Shown here one piece after another: positions 1-6,627 of a stretch of 15,578 nucleotides of DNA (its first letter is position 1; each line of letters starts with the position of its first letter). A program made the translations under genes and the position numbers. The stretch is from an uncultured Christensenella sp. (GTDB lineage Bacteria > Bacillota > Clostridia > Christensenellales > UBA3700). The stretch lies in the NCBI GenBank assembly GCA_910576875.1, contig CAJTKI010000002.1, positions 32,341 to 47,918 of the forward strand, read 5' to 3'. The notes under the pieces are model-generated. The model was not told the origin of the DNA, ran no database searches, and saw nothing but the letters and a program-made list of their open reading frames with translations.

Positions 1-3000
1 CACGCAGAACGGCATCGCCTTGAGCCGCAAAATCGCAAACAAAATCGCAATCGCGATCAACGCCTTTTCGCCGCCGCTGAACAGCGTGATGGATTTGAGC
101 GTCTTGCCGGGCGGTTCCGCCAAAATCTCGATGCCGGCGTCCAGAATGTCTTCGCCTTCTTCGACGGGCTCGATAACGAGTTTGCCGCTGCCGCCGCCGA
201 ACAATTCCTTGAAGATCAATTGGAAGTTCTCGTTGATCTTCGCAAACTCGCGCTGGAACTGGTCGAGCATCTCTTTGGACACGTCCTGAATGATCTTTTC
301 CAGATCCGCCGCGGTGCGGTTGAGATCGTCGCGCTCTTCGCTCATCTCGCGATAGCGCGCGCCTTCGATCCGGAATTCCTCGATCGCGTCGATGTTGACG
401 GGACCGAGCGCGTTCTTGGCGCGCTTGATGCGGTTGATCTCGCTCTGCGCCTGCGCAAAATCGAAATCTTCCGCACGCAACGACTTGGCGCTCTCGTAAT
501 CCAGATTGTATTCTTCGGCGATATGCAATTCCATATTCGCCATGACGTCGTCGATCTTTTCGAGCGCCGCTTCCTGCTTGACGCGCGCTTCGCCGATCTG
601 CATGATCTCTTTGGCAAGCGCGTCTTTGGACGCGACGAGTTCGGCGATCTCGGCATTGAGTTTTTTCTTGTACTCGTCCAGAGACGCGATCTTCTCGACG
701 ATCTCGCGGAATTGCTTTTGATCCTCTTCGCTGACGACCGCGTTGTCCAGATTGTTGCGCGCCTGATAGATGCGTTCGTCGAGCTGTTTGAGCGAGACTT
801 TGCAATCCCCGATCTCCGACGTGATGTCCGCGCATTCCGCCTTGGTACGCTCGATGTTGGCGTTGAGGCTCTCGATCTCCGCTTCGCACGCCTTGATGCG
901 CACGCGCAGATCGGTCAAACGCTCGTTGAGTTCGTCTTTCTGACGCTTTTTCTCGTCGAATTCCGCTTTGGACTTCGCCGCGGCGTCGTCCGCGCTCGAA
1001 CGCAGATCCAACACGTTTTCGCCCTGCTTGTCGATGCGCGCGATCGCTTCCGCGATGACCTTGATCTTCTCTTGCAGATTGCCGCGGCTCGTCGAACGCG
1101 CCTGCAAATCCTGCAACAATACCGTGATCTTGGAGCAGACTTTATCGAGTTTGCCGTTCTCGGTCGCATAGGCGACTTCGGCGTTCTTGACTTCTTCTTC
1201 GAACTCGGCGAGCTGCACCTGCAACTCTTCCAACGTCTCCAAATCCTGCCGCAACTGCCGCGTCAACTGGTTGAACCGCGTCTGCGCCTTGCCCAACAAT
1301 TCTTTGGCGTTCGCGATTTCGCGTTCCTGACTGAGAATGTTGGACGTCTCCGACTTCTTGGAACCGCCCGTCATACTGCCGCTGGGATTGAGAATTTCGC
1401 CCTGCAACGTCACGATCTTGACCGCATAACGGTATTTGCGCGCGATCGCGATCGCGCTGTCCATATCTTCGCAGATCAACGTCCTGCCGAGCAGACCGCT
1501 GAGAATGTTGTTGTATTTGGCATCGTAGCCGATCAATTTGCTCGCAACGCCCAGACAGCCCTTTTCCTTGGTAATCGGGCGCAGATACTCTTCCAGTTCG
1601 CGCGCCTTGAAACTCGTCATCGGCAGGAAGGTCAAGCGTCCCAAACGATTCTGTTTGAGATATTCGATCAGATACTTGGCGTCGTCTTCGTTTGCGGTCA
1701 CGATGTTCTGCATGCTCGCGCCGAGCGCCATCTCGATCGCCGTCTCCAACTTGTCCGGCACGCGGATGATCTCCGCGACGACGCCCTGAATGCATCCGGC
1801 AAGCCGCGTATTGTCGCGCGCCGCCTGCATGAGTTTTTTGACCGCGCCGCCGAATCCGTCGTACTCGCGTTTGAAATCTTCGAGAATCTTGCATTTGGTC
1901 TGCAAGGACTGAATCGTACCGGTCAACGTCTTAATCTCTTCGCGCGCATTTTCCACGCGCGCCTTGATCTCGTTGTGTTCCCCGACGACTTCGTTGCGCG
2001 TCGCGGCAAGCGACTTGCGCTCGCGCTCGCAACGCTCGACGTTCTCTTCGTACGTGCGCTTGACGCGTTCGTCCGTCTCGATCTGCGCGCGAATCTGCGC
2101 GATCTCTTCGTCCAACTCCGCCATGCGCGTGAGCGAAATCTCGCGCTCGGCAAGCAGTTTGCCTTTGTCCGCCTTGATGTCGCCGATGCTTTCGAGCGCG
2201 CGCATCAATTCGGAATTCGTGCTTTCGATCGCCTGCTCGCGCCGTACGATCTCGTCCACCAACGCAAGATGCTTGTCCGACATCTCGCGATATTCCGCGT
2301 CCATCTCGTCGCGCTCTTCCGTCTCCATGCCCAAACGGCTGACGAAGTCGCGCAACTGCGCGGTCTTGACGTCGAAGTCTTCTTCCAGATCCGCGATGCG
2401 CTTAGCGTAGTTGTCGCGCTGCTCCTGCAAGTTGGCGATGCGTTCGCTGAACGTGTTGCCCTGTCCGCGAATCGCTTCCGCTTCGACCGCCAGATCGGTC
2501 TGACGACGGTGCAACTTGCCGATATAGGTATCGACGTTGGTCAATTCGACGCTCTTGCTCTGATAATCGCGCTCAATCTGCGCTTGTTGCGCGGACTTGC
2601 GGGCGTACTCTTCGAGGATCCCCTGCAATTTGAGCTGCACGTTCTGTTTCTGCGCGTCGCTGTGCTCGTATTGGTACAGATATTCGTTGACTTCGAGCGT
2701 GCGCAGACTGTCGCGCAGTTCCAGATATTTTTTGGCGTCGTTGCTCTGCTTTTCCAGCGGCGCGAGACGGCGTCCGATCTCGTTGATGATGTCTTCCAGA
2801 CGGTCGATGTTGTCGCGGGTGCGGACGAGTTTACGCTCCGACTCGATCTTGCGCTGCTTGAATTTGAGCACGCCCGCCGCGTCTTCGAAGATCGCGCGGC
2901 GATCCTTGGGACGCGCGTTGACGATCTCGTCGATGCGTCCTTGCCCGACGATGCTGTATCCCTCGCGCCCGAGTCCCGTGTCGCGGATCAGATCCTGAAT

Positions 3001-3372
3001 GTCGCGCAGTCTGCACGGCGTACGGTTGATGTAATACTCGCTGTCGCCCGAACGGAACAACTTGCGCGTAATGACGATCTCTTCGTACTCGACGTTGGGA
3101 AAAATCTTGGCGGAATTGTCGAACACGAGCGACACTTCGCACACCGACAGCGGCTTGCGGCGCGCAGTGCCGTTGAAAATGACGTCCTGCATGCTCTTGC
3201 CGCGCAAAAGTTTTGCGCTCTGCTCGCCCAATACCCAGCGGATCGCGTCGGCGACGTTGCTCTTGCCGCAGCCGTTGGGTCCGACGATACCGGTGATGCC
3301 GTCGTTGAACGCGACGTCAACCTTGTCTGCAAATGATTTGAATCCGAAGATTTCGATACGTTTGAAATTCAA
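1..3372 (-). CDS. smc: Chromosome segregation protein SMC (3' end cut off by window edge)
   Basis: This is the ATPase of the bacterial condensin complex (with ScpA/ScpB), which compacts and segregates the chromosome. 1124 codons are present. The Walker A P-loop GPNGCGKS is at about residues 31-38 (Cys replaces the commoner Ser), followed by DAIRWVLGEQSA. The Q-loop region (GQGRIDEI) lies near 140-150. The first coiled-coil arm runs about 165-500, the hinge about 505-670 (FGGAV near 507, SMTGG near 667), and the second arm about 670-1040. The ABC signature LFSGGEKA is near 1095. The reading frame leaves the window in AMPFCV, just before the expected Walker B/D-loop (LDEIEAAL), so about 60 C-terminal residues are missing. 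The start is TTG at 3372: GGAGAGG lies 6 nt upstream, no in-frame ATG precedes it, and MNFKRIEIFGFKSFAD aligns with the family N-terminus. It lies 36 nt behind the LRR gene. Confidence 0.97.
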   Translation of the reverse strand, partial: MNFKRIEIFGFKSFADKVDVAFNDGITGIVGPNGCGKSNVADAIRWVLGEQSAKLLRGKSMQDVIFNGTARRKPLSVCEVSLVFDNSAKIFPNVEYEEIVITRKLFRSGDSEYYINRTPCRLRDIQDLIRDTGLGREGYSIVGQGRIDEIVNARPKDRRAIFEDAAGVLKFKQRKIESERKLVRTRDNIDRLEDIINEIGRRLAPLEKQSNDAKKYLELRDSLRTLEVNEYLYQYEHSDAQKQNVQLKLQGILEEYARKSAQQAQIERDYQSKSVELTNVDTYIGKLHRRQTDLAVEAEAIRGQGNTFSERIANLQEQRDNYAKRIADLEEDFDVKTAQLRDFVSRLGMETEERDEMDAEYREMSDKHLALVDEIVRREQAIESTNSELMRALESIGDIKADKGKLLAEREISLTRMAELDEEIAQIRAQIETDERVKRTYEENVERCERERKSLAATRNEVVGEHNEIKARVENAREEIKTLTGTIQSLQTKCKILEDFKREYDGFGGAVKKLMQAARDNTRLAGCIQGVVAEIIRVPDKLETAIEMALGASMQNIVTANEDDAKYLIEYLKQNRLGRLTFLPMTSFKARELEEYLRPITKEKGCLGVASKLIGYDAKYNNILSGLLGRTLICEDMDSAIAIARKYRYAVKIVTLQGEILNPSGSMTGGSKKSETSNILSQEREIANAKELLGKAQTRFNQLTRQLRQDLETLEELQVQLAEFEEEVKNAEVAYATENGKLDKVCSKITVLLQDLQARSTSRGNLQEKIKVIAEAIARIDKQGENVLDLRSSADDAAAKSKAEFDEKKRQKDELNERLTDLRVRIKACEAEIESLNANIERTKAECADITSEIGDCKVSLKQLDERIYQARNNLDNAVVSEEDQKQFREIVEKIASLDEYKKKLNAEIAELVASKDALAKEIMQIGEARVKQEAALEKIDDVMANMELHIAEEYNLDYESAKSLRAEDFDFAQAQSEINRIKRAKNALGPVNIDAIEEFRIEGARYREMSEERDDLNRTAADLEKIIQDVSKEMLDQFQREFAKINENFQLIFKELFGGGSGKLVIEPVEEGEDILDAGIEILAEPPGKTLKSITLFSGGEKALIAIAILFAILRLKAMPFCV

Positions 3373-3408
3373 AACCGACCTCTCCTAACTGTCTCGATTC
3401 CGACACGC

Positions 3409-4203
3409 TCAGCCGAGCGCTTTGGAACTGATTTTTTTGATTTTTTTGCGCGCTTTTTTGGGCAAATTCTTGTCCAGGAAGAACGCCTTGTCCCCGATCC
3501 GCACGACGCTCTTGGGCAGACGGAACGCGGACAGCGCCGGACACTTGCCGAACGCATAATGCGAGATGTTCGTCAAGCCCTCCTCCGTCAGCACGCTCGT
3601 CAGCGCGGAACAGTTGTAAAACGCCGAATCGTCGATCGTCGTCACCGTCCGCGTCAACGTCACCGAACGCAACGCCCGACAGTGTTCGAACGCCGACTCG
3701 CCGATCATGAGCAAACCGTCGTTGCAGATCAGTTCCCGAATCGCTTCGTTGGCGCTGAACGCCTTGGGACCGACCGTCGTCACGCTGTGCGGCAAAACCA
3801 CGACGCCGCCCGCGCCGACGTAACGCACGAGCACGCCGTCTTCGATGACGAAATCCTTCTCGTCGCAGGGCGCGTACGCACGGTTGACGCATCCGCGTTC
3901 GACCGCCGCAATCTCGATCTCGCGCAGCAGTTTGCGCGAACGCTTATACACGCCGCGCTTGCTCTCTTTGGTCAACACTTTGCGCAATCGCGCGATGCGC
4001 TTTTCCAACTTGCCGTCGATGCGCACGACGCGCTTGTCGTCGGACGGAACCAATTTTTCCAACAACGCCTGCACGGCGCGCAATTTTGCGCTCAGATCGG
4101 CGTCGTCCTGCGCGATCGTGCACAAAATGTCGAATTGCATCGCGTTGGCATCGACGGATTTGCGGTTGTCCCGCAAGCGCTTTTTCTTAGAAGTAAAACA
4201 CAT
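3409..4203 (-). CDS. Leucine-rich repeat (BspA/LRR_5-type) protein, cytoplasmic, function unknown
   Basis: A 264-residue protein with two parts. Residues 1-105 are basic, helix-forming and not recognised. Residues about 118-245 contain BspA-type leucine-rich repeats: a cap (DFVIEDGVLVRYVG) and then about four to five repeats of the pattern 'L..V..I...AF..C..L' (AFSAN, AFEHC, AFYNC, AFGKC, AFF). The last 20 residues are very lysine-rich. There is no signal peptide, membrane segment or sorting motif, so it is probably intracellular, whereas most BspA-like proteins are surface proteins. The start ATG has AAGGAG 8 nt upstream. It is the first gene after promoter 4255-4283 and lies 36 nt ahead of smc, so the two are probably co-transcribed. 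LRRs usually bind proteins; a link to SMC is only inference from position. Confidence 0.88.
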   Translation of the reverse strand: MCFTSKKKRLRDNRKSVDANAMQFDILCTIAQDDADLSAKLRAVQALLEKLVPSDDKRVVRIDGKLEKRIARLRKVLTKESKRGVYKRSRKLLREIEIAAVERGCVNRAYAPCDEKDFVIEDGVLVRYVGAGGVVVLPHSVTTVGPKAFSANEAIRELICNDGLLMIGESAFEHCRALRSVTLTRTVTTIDDSAFYNCSALTSVLTEEGLTNISHYAFGKCPALSAFRLPKSVVRIGDKAFFLDKNLPKKARKKIKKISSKALG

Positions 4204-4254
4204 TCCCCTGCTCCTTCCCGCCGCTTACGGGCGGAATATCCCCAGAATAAAATT

Positions 4255-4283
4255 ATTATACCATGCGCGCGCGGTTTTGGCAA
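4255..4283 (-). promoter_or_regulatory. Sigma-A-type promoter for LRR gene-smc
   Basis: The -35 is TTGCCA (4283-4278) and the -10 is TATAAT (4260-4255), with a 17-bp spacer. TGG before the -10 gives an extended -10. Transcription would start near 4248, leaving a leader of about 45 nt. That leader has a GC-rich hairpin (CCGCC/GGCGG with a CGTAAGC loop) ending right at the AAGGAG Shine-Dalgarno. The promoter sits just behind the rnc terminator, so smc is transcriptionally separated from rnc. Confidence 0.8.
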
Positions 4284-4285
4284 TC

Positions 4286-4316
4286 AAAAAATTGCGACCG
4301 GTTACACCGATCGCAA
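4286..4316 (-). terminator. Rho-independent terminator of plsX-rnc
   Basis: An 11-bp stem (TTGCGATCGGT with ACCGGTCGCAA, one G-U pair) has a 3-nt loop and is followed on the minus strand by six U residues. It begins about 28 nt after the rnc stop codon. Confidence 0.92.
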
Positions 4317-4344
4317 AATCCGCAAATCGTCCCGATGCGACGCG

Positions 4345-5007
4345 CTATTCGGTTGCGTTTCGCCCGTCGCGCGTCTCCTGTTCCCAAAGCGCTTTGGCGC
4401 ACGCCTGTTCCGCGTGCTTTTTGCTCGAACCGCTCGCCTGCGCCAGCGTCCGATCGCCGCGCATCAAACGGCATTGCCACTGCCCGTCCGCCGGCTTGCA
4501 ATCGTAATCCAGTTTGTCGCCGCAGTCGTCGTGCGCTTCTTTGATCAACGTCTTGTAATCCTTGCTCGGCAATTCGCGCGCGTTGGCGGTCATCGCGCCG
4601 ATGCGTCGATCCAAAAAGGCTTCCGCTTGCGCCAATCCGCCGTCCAGACAGATCGCGCCGACCAGCGCCTCGAAGATGTCGCACAATTGCTTGTCCTCGA
4701 CCCGAATGCCCGCCTTGCGCAGATACGCGCCGTACCCTTGATCGCGCGATACGCCGGCGAGCGCGGACTGCGAGACGAGCTTCTTGCGCATCTCGGTCAA
4801 CGCGCCTTCGTCCGCGTCCGGATACCGCTCGAACAGCTTGCGCGCCGCATAATAGCCGACAACGCTGTCGCCCAAAAATTCCAGTCGTTCGTACCCAGAG
4901 CAATTGTGCGCGAACGCGTACGACGTGTGCGTCAGCGCCGCGTCCAAATACGCGGGATCGCGGAACGTATATCCTAACTGTTTTTGCAAATCGTGCAAAT
5001 CTCTCAT
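4345..5007 (-). CDS. rnc: Ribonuclease III
   Basis: A double-stranded-RNA endonuclease that processes rRNA precursors and other structured RNAs. The protein has 220 residues, at the short end of the family. The catalytic domain covers about 1-150: signature ERLEFLGDS at 40-48, with E43, D47, D110 and E113 (DIFEALVGAI) in the metal-binding positions and E67 in DEGAL. A compact dsRNA-binding domain covers about 153-215 (DYKTLIKEAH ... GSSKKHAEQACAKAL). The ATG at 5007 overlaps the plsX stop codon (ATGA) and has GGAG 5 nt upstream, so translation is coupled to plsX. The frame stays open up to 5244, but that extension lies inside plsX and is low-complexity Arg-rich, so it is not used. A strong terminator follows. 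Confidence 0.97.
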   Translation of the reverse strand: MRDLHDLQKQLGYTFRDPAYLDAALTHTSYAFAHNCSGYERLEFLGDSVVGYYAARKLFERYPDADEGALTEMRKKLVSQSALAGVSRDQGYGAYLRKAGIRVEDKQLCDIFEALVGAICLDGGLAQAEAFLDRRIGAMTANARELPSKDYKTLIKEAHDDCGDKLDYDCKPADGQWQCRLMRGDRTLAQASGSSKKHAEQACAKALWEQETRDGRNATE

Positions 5008-6035
5008 GCCCGCTCCGTATCGGCGCATACGCGTCTGGACGCGCTCAAACCTTCGGCGATCCGCTGCACGACATAGCCGCGCGCCAATTTGTGCGCCGAC
5101 AAAATCGCGTTGCAGAACGCCTGCGCGCCGCTTGCGCCGTGCGCCTTGACGACGACGCCGCGCACGCCCAAAAACGCGCCGCCTCCGATCTCGTCCGAGG
5201 ACATGCGCCGTTTGACGCTGCGCAAAGCCGGACGCAACAGCCAATATCCGAGTTTGGCGCGCAGTCCGCCGCGCTCGATGTTGCGACGCATCATTTCAAA
5301 CAAATTATGCGCCATGCCCTCGGCGGATTTGAGCGCCATATTGCCCGCCCATCCGTCCGTCACGAGCACGTCGCATACGCCGTTCATGACGTAACGCGCC
5401 TCGACGTTGCCGACAAAATTCAGACCGCTTTCGCGCAACAACGCATGCGCCAGTTTGGTCGCTTCGTTGCCCTTTTCCGCTTCGGCGCCGTTGCTGAGCA
5501 ATCCGATCCGCGGAGACGCGATCCCGTACACCGACCGCATAAAAGCGTCGCCCATAATCGCAAATTCCAGATACGTGTCCGGACGGCAGTCGACGTTGGC
5601 TCCGCCGTCCACCATGACAACGTCGCGTCCGTCTTCCAGCGTCGGCATCACCGGCGCGAGACATGCGCGCGTAACGCCCGGCAAACGTCCGACCAACAAT
5701 TGGGCGCCCGCCAGCAGCGCGCCCGTATTGCCCGACGATACGATGCCGTCCGCATCGCCCGCGGCGACGCTGTTCAACGCGACGACCATCGACGAAGTCT
5801 TTTTGCGACGAATCGCAAGAGTCGGAGAATCTTCGTTGGAAATCCAATCTTGCGCGGGCAAAATGCGCAACCGATCGCGATCGTACGCGCGTCCGTTCAG
5901 ACACGTTTGAATCTCGCGCTCGATCCCGCATAGCGTCAACTCCAATTCCGGCAGCCGCTCCAACGCCGCCAGCGCGCCGTCTACCGCCGCCTGCGGACAA
6001 TTGTCGCCGCCGTGACAATCCAATACGATCTTCAT
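5004..6035 (-). CDS. plsX: Phosphate acyltransferase PlsX
   Basis: Peripheral membrane enzyme that converts acyl-ACP and phosphate to acyl-phosphate, the acyl donor for PlsY in the first step of phospholipid synthesis. At 343 residues it is family-typical. Motifs in order: MKIVLDCHGGDNCP at the N-terminus (family MKIAVDAMGGDNAP), GIVSSGNTGALLAGA near 96, MVDGGANVDC, KGNEATKLAHALL, DVLVTDGWAGNMALK (Trp where Phe is usual) and GGGAFLGVRGVVVKAHG. The start ATG has AAGGAG 5 nt upstream. It forms an operon with rnc through a 4-nt overlap. In most relatives fab genes and/or acpP lie between plsX and rnc; here nothing does. Two candidate promoters lie upstream (6079-6107 and 6199-6227). Confidence 0.97.
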   Translation of the reverse strand: MKIVLDCHGGDNCPQAAVDGALAALERLPELELTLCGIEREIQTCLNGRAYDRDRLRILPAQDWISNEDSPTLAIRRKKTSSMVVALNSVAAGDADGIVSSGNTGALLAGAQLLVGRLPGVTRACLAPVMPTLEDGRDVVMVDGGANVDCRPDTYLEFAIMGDAFMRSVYGIASPRIGLLSNGAEAEKGNEATKLAHALLRESGLNFVGNVEARYVMNGVCDVLVTDGWAGNMALKSAEGMAHNLFEMMRRNIERGGLRAKLGYWLLRPALRSVKRRMSSDEIGGGAFLGVRGVVVKAHGASGAQAFCNAILSAHKLARGYVVQRIAEGLSASRRVCADTERA

Positions 6036-6050
6036 CTATACTCCTTATGT

Positions 6051-6063
6051 GCCCGTACCGGGC
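6051..6063 (-). repeat. Small hairpin in plsX leader next to the Shine-Dalgarno
   Basis: GCCCG-GTA-CGGGC forms a 5-bp stem with a 3-nt loop in the minus-strand leader. It ends about 3 nt before AAGGAG of plsX. It could help position or occlude the ribosome site. It is short, so significance is uncertain. Confidence 0.45.
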
Positions 6064-6078
6064 AAACTATACGTCTAT

Positions 6079-6107
6079 ACTATACTCCGTTTTGCGCGGT
6101 TTGGCAA
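6079..6107 (-). promoter_or_regulatory. Proximal promoter of plsX-rnc
   Basis: TTGCCA (6107-6102), a 17-bp spacer and TATAGT (6084-6079) match the sigma-A consensus well. The expected start near 6072 would give a leader of about 36 nt. The -10 is embedded in repeated CTATAC units (6067-6085, plus-strand reading), which could bind a regulator. Confidence 0.65.
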
Positions 6108-6198
6108 GACGATCGTTCGACAAACAAAGAGCCGGAACCCGTCCGAGTCTTCGGGATCCGATTTCCCGAGCGTCTCGACAGCCCGACTGACAGACATT

Positions 6199-6227
6199 AT
6201 TATATGCAAGACAACGTCTTATGTCAA
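6199..6227 (-). promoter_or_regulatory. Distal consensus promoter of plsX-rnc
   Basis: A perfect TTGACA (6227-6222) and a perfect TATAAT (6204-6199) are separated by 17 bp. The spacer holds the inverted repeat AAGAC-AAC-GTCTT (6208-6220), placed where a repressor would block polymerase. The start would be near 6192, giving a leader of about 155 nt that contains a further hairpin (TCGGGA/TCCCGA, 6151-6169). The rest of the 292-bp gap between rpmF and plsX shows no gene. Confidence 0.8.
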
Positions 6228-6279
6228 TCCTTTCGGCTGCGCATTCGGACGCGACGCCCGTCAGATTGCGCGCCGCGGC

Positions 6280-6310
6280 AAAAAAACAAGCGCCCCCGTA
6301 AGGACGCTTG
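6280..6310 (-). terminator. Rho-independent terminator after rpmF
   Basis: On the minus strand, CAAGCGUCC pairs with GGGCGCUUG (9 bp with one G-U) around a 6-nt loop, followed by seven U residues. It begins 17 nt after the rpmF stop, so rpmF is a single-gene unit at its 3' side. Confidence 0.88.
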
Positions 6311-6327
6311 CAAATGTGCGATTGCGA

Positions 6328-6519
6328 TCAGTTGGCTTTCTTTTCTTTCTGCGCAACGACCTGTTTGCCATCGTAATATCCGCAATTGGGACAAACGCGA
6401 TGGTTCTCTTTCATTTCGTGACAATGAGAGCATTCGACAAGGTTAGGCGCGGAAATCTTCCAGTTCGCCGATCTGGTGTGCTTTCTCTGTTTCGATGTTT
6501 TTCCCTTCGGTACTGCCAT
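6328..6519 (-). CDS. rpmF: Large-subunit ribosomal protein L32 (zinc-ribbon form)
   Basis: A structural protein of the 50S subunit with 63 residues. The N-terminus MAVPKGKTSKQRKHTRSANW is the L32 signature. Cys30, Cys33, Cys43 and Cys46 (CSHC ... CPNC) make a zinc ribbon, so this is the zinc-binding paralogue type rather than the cysteine-free one. An upstream in-frame GTG at 6528 abuts the Shine-Dalgarno and is rejected; ATG at 6519 has GGAGG 8 nt upstream. In most Bacillota a DUF177 (YceD/YlbN) gene sits directly before rpmF. Here ackA does, and rpmF has its own consensus promoter and terminator. Confidence 0.98.
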   Translation of the reverse strand: MAVPKGKTSKQRKHTRSANWKISAPNLVECSHCHEMKENHRVCPNCGYYDGKQVVAQKEKKAN

Positions 6520-6562
6520 GATGGACACCTCCCATTCTCAAAATACTGCTGATTGCTAATGC

Positions 6563-6591
6563 ATTATAAGATATTTCGCAGACAATGTCAA
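6563..6591 (-). promoter_or_regulatory. Consensus promoter of rpmF
   Basis: A perfect TTGACA (6591-6586) and a perfect TATAAT (6568-6563) are 17 bp apart, between the ackA stop and the rpmF start. The leader would be about 37 nt. No clear terminator is visible after ackA, so read-through from ackA may add to rpmF expression. Confidence 0.88.
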
Positions 6592-6627
6592 ACGTTTTTT
6601 CAAACATTTGCGCCGTATTGTGCGAGA

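Noticed and set aside
220..3336. 1038-codon open frame on the plus strand opposite smc
   Set aside because: It is antisense to an unmistakable SMC, Arg/Leu/Asp-rich without family motifs, and arises because the smc frame almost lacks the codons TTA, CTA and TCA.
3559..4977. 472-codon plus-strand open frame across the LRR gene, its promoter and rnc
   Set aside because: It runs through a terminator and promoter and is antisense to two supported genes, with an Arg-rich shadow composition.
5008..5244. 79-codon upstream extension of rnc
   Set aside because: It lies wholly within plsX in another frame and is Arg-rich; the ATGA overlap with a GGAG site is the natural start.
6526..6528. GTG start for L32 three codons upstream
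   Set aside because: It directly abuts the GGAGG site, too close for initiation, and adds residues not found in the family.
6573..6612. Terminator after ackA (CAAATG...CGTTTG around a run of A)
   Set aside because: The stem is short and AT-rich with a G-U pair and is followed by the rpmF -35 rather than a U run.
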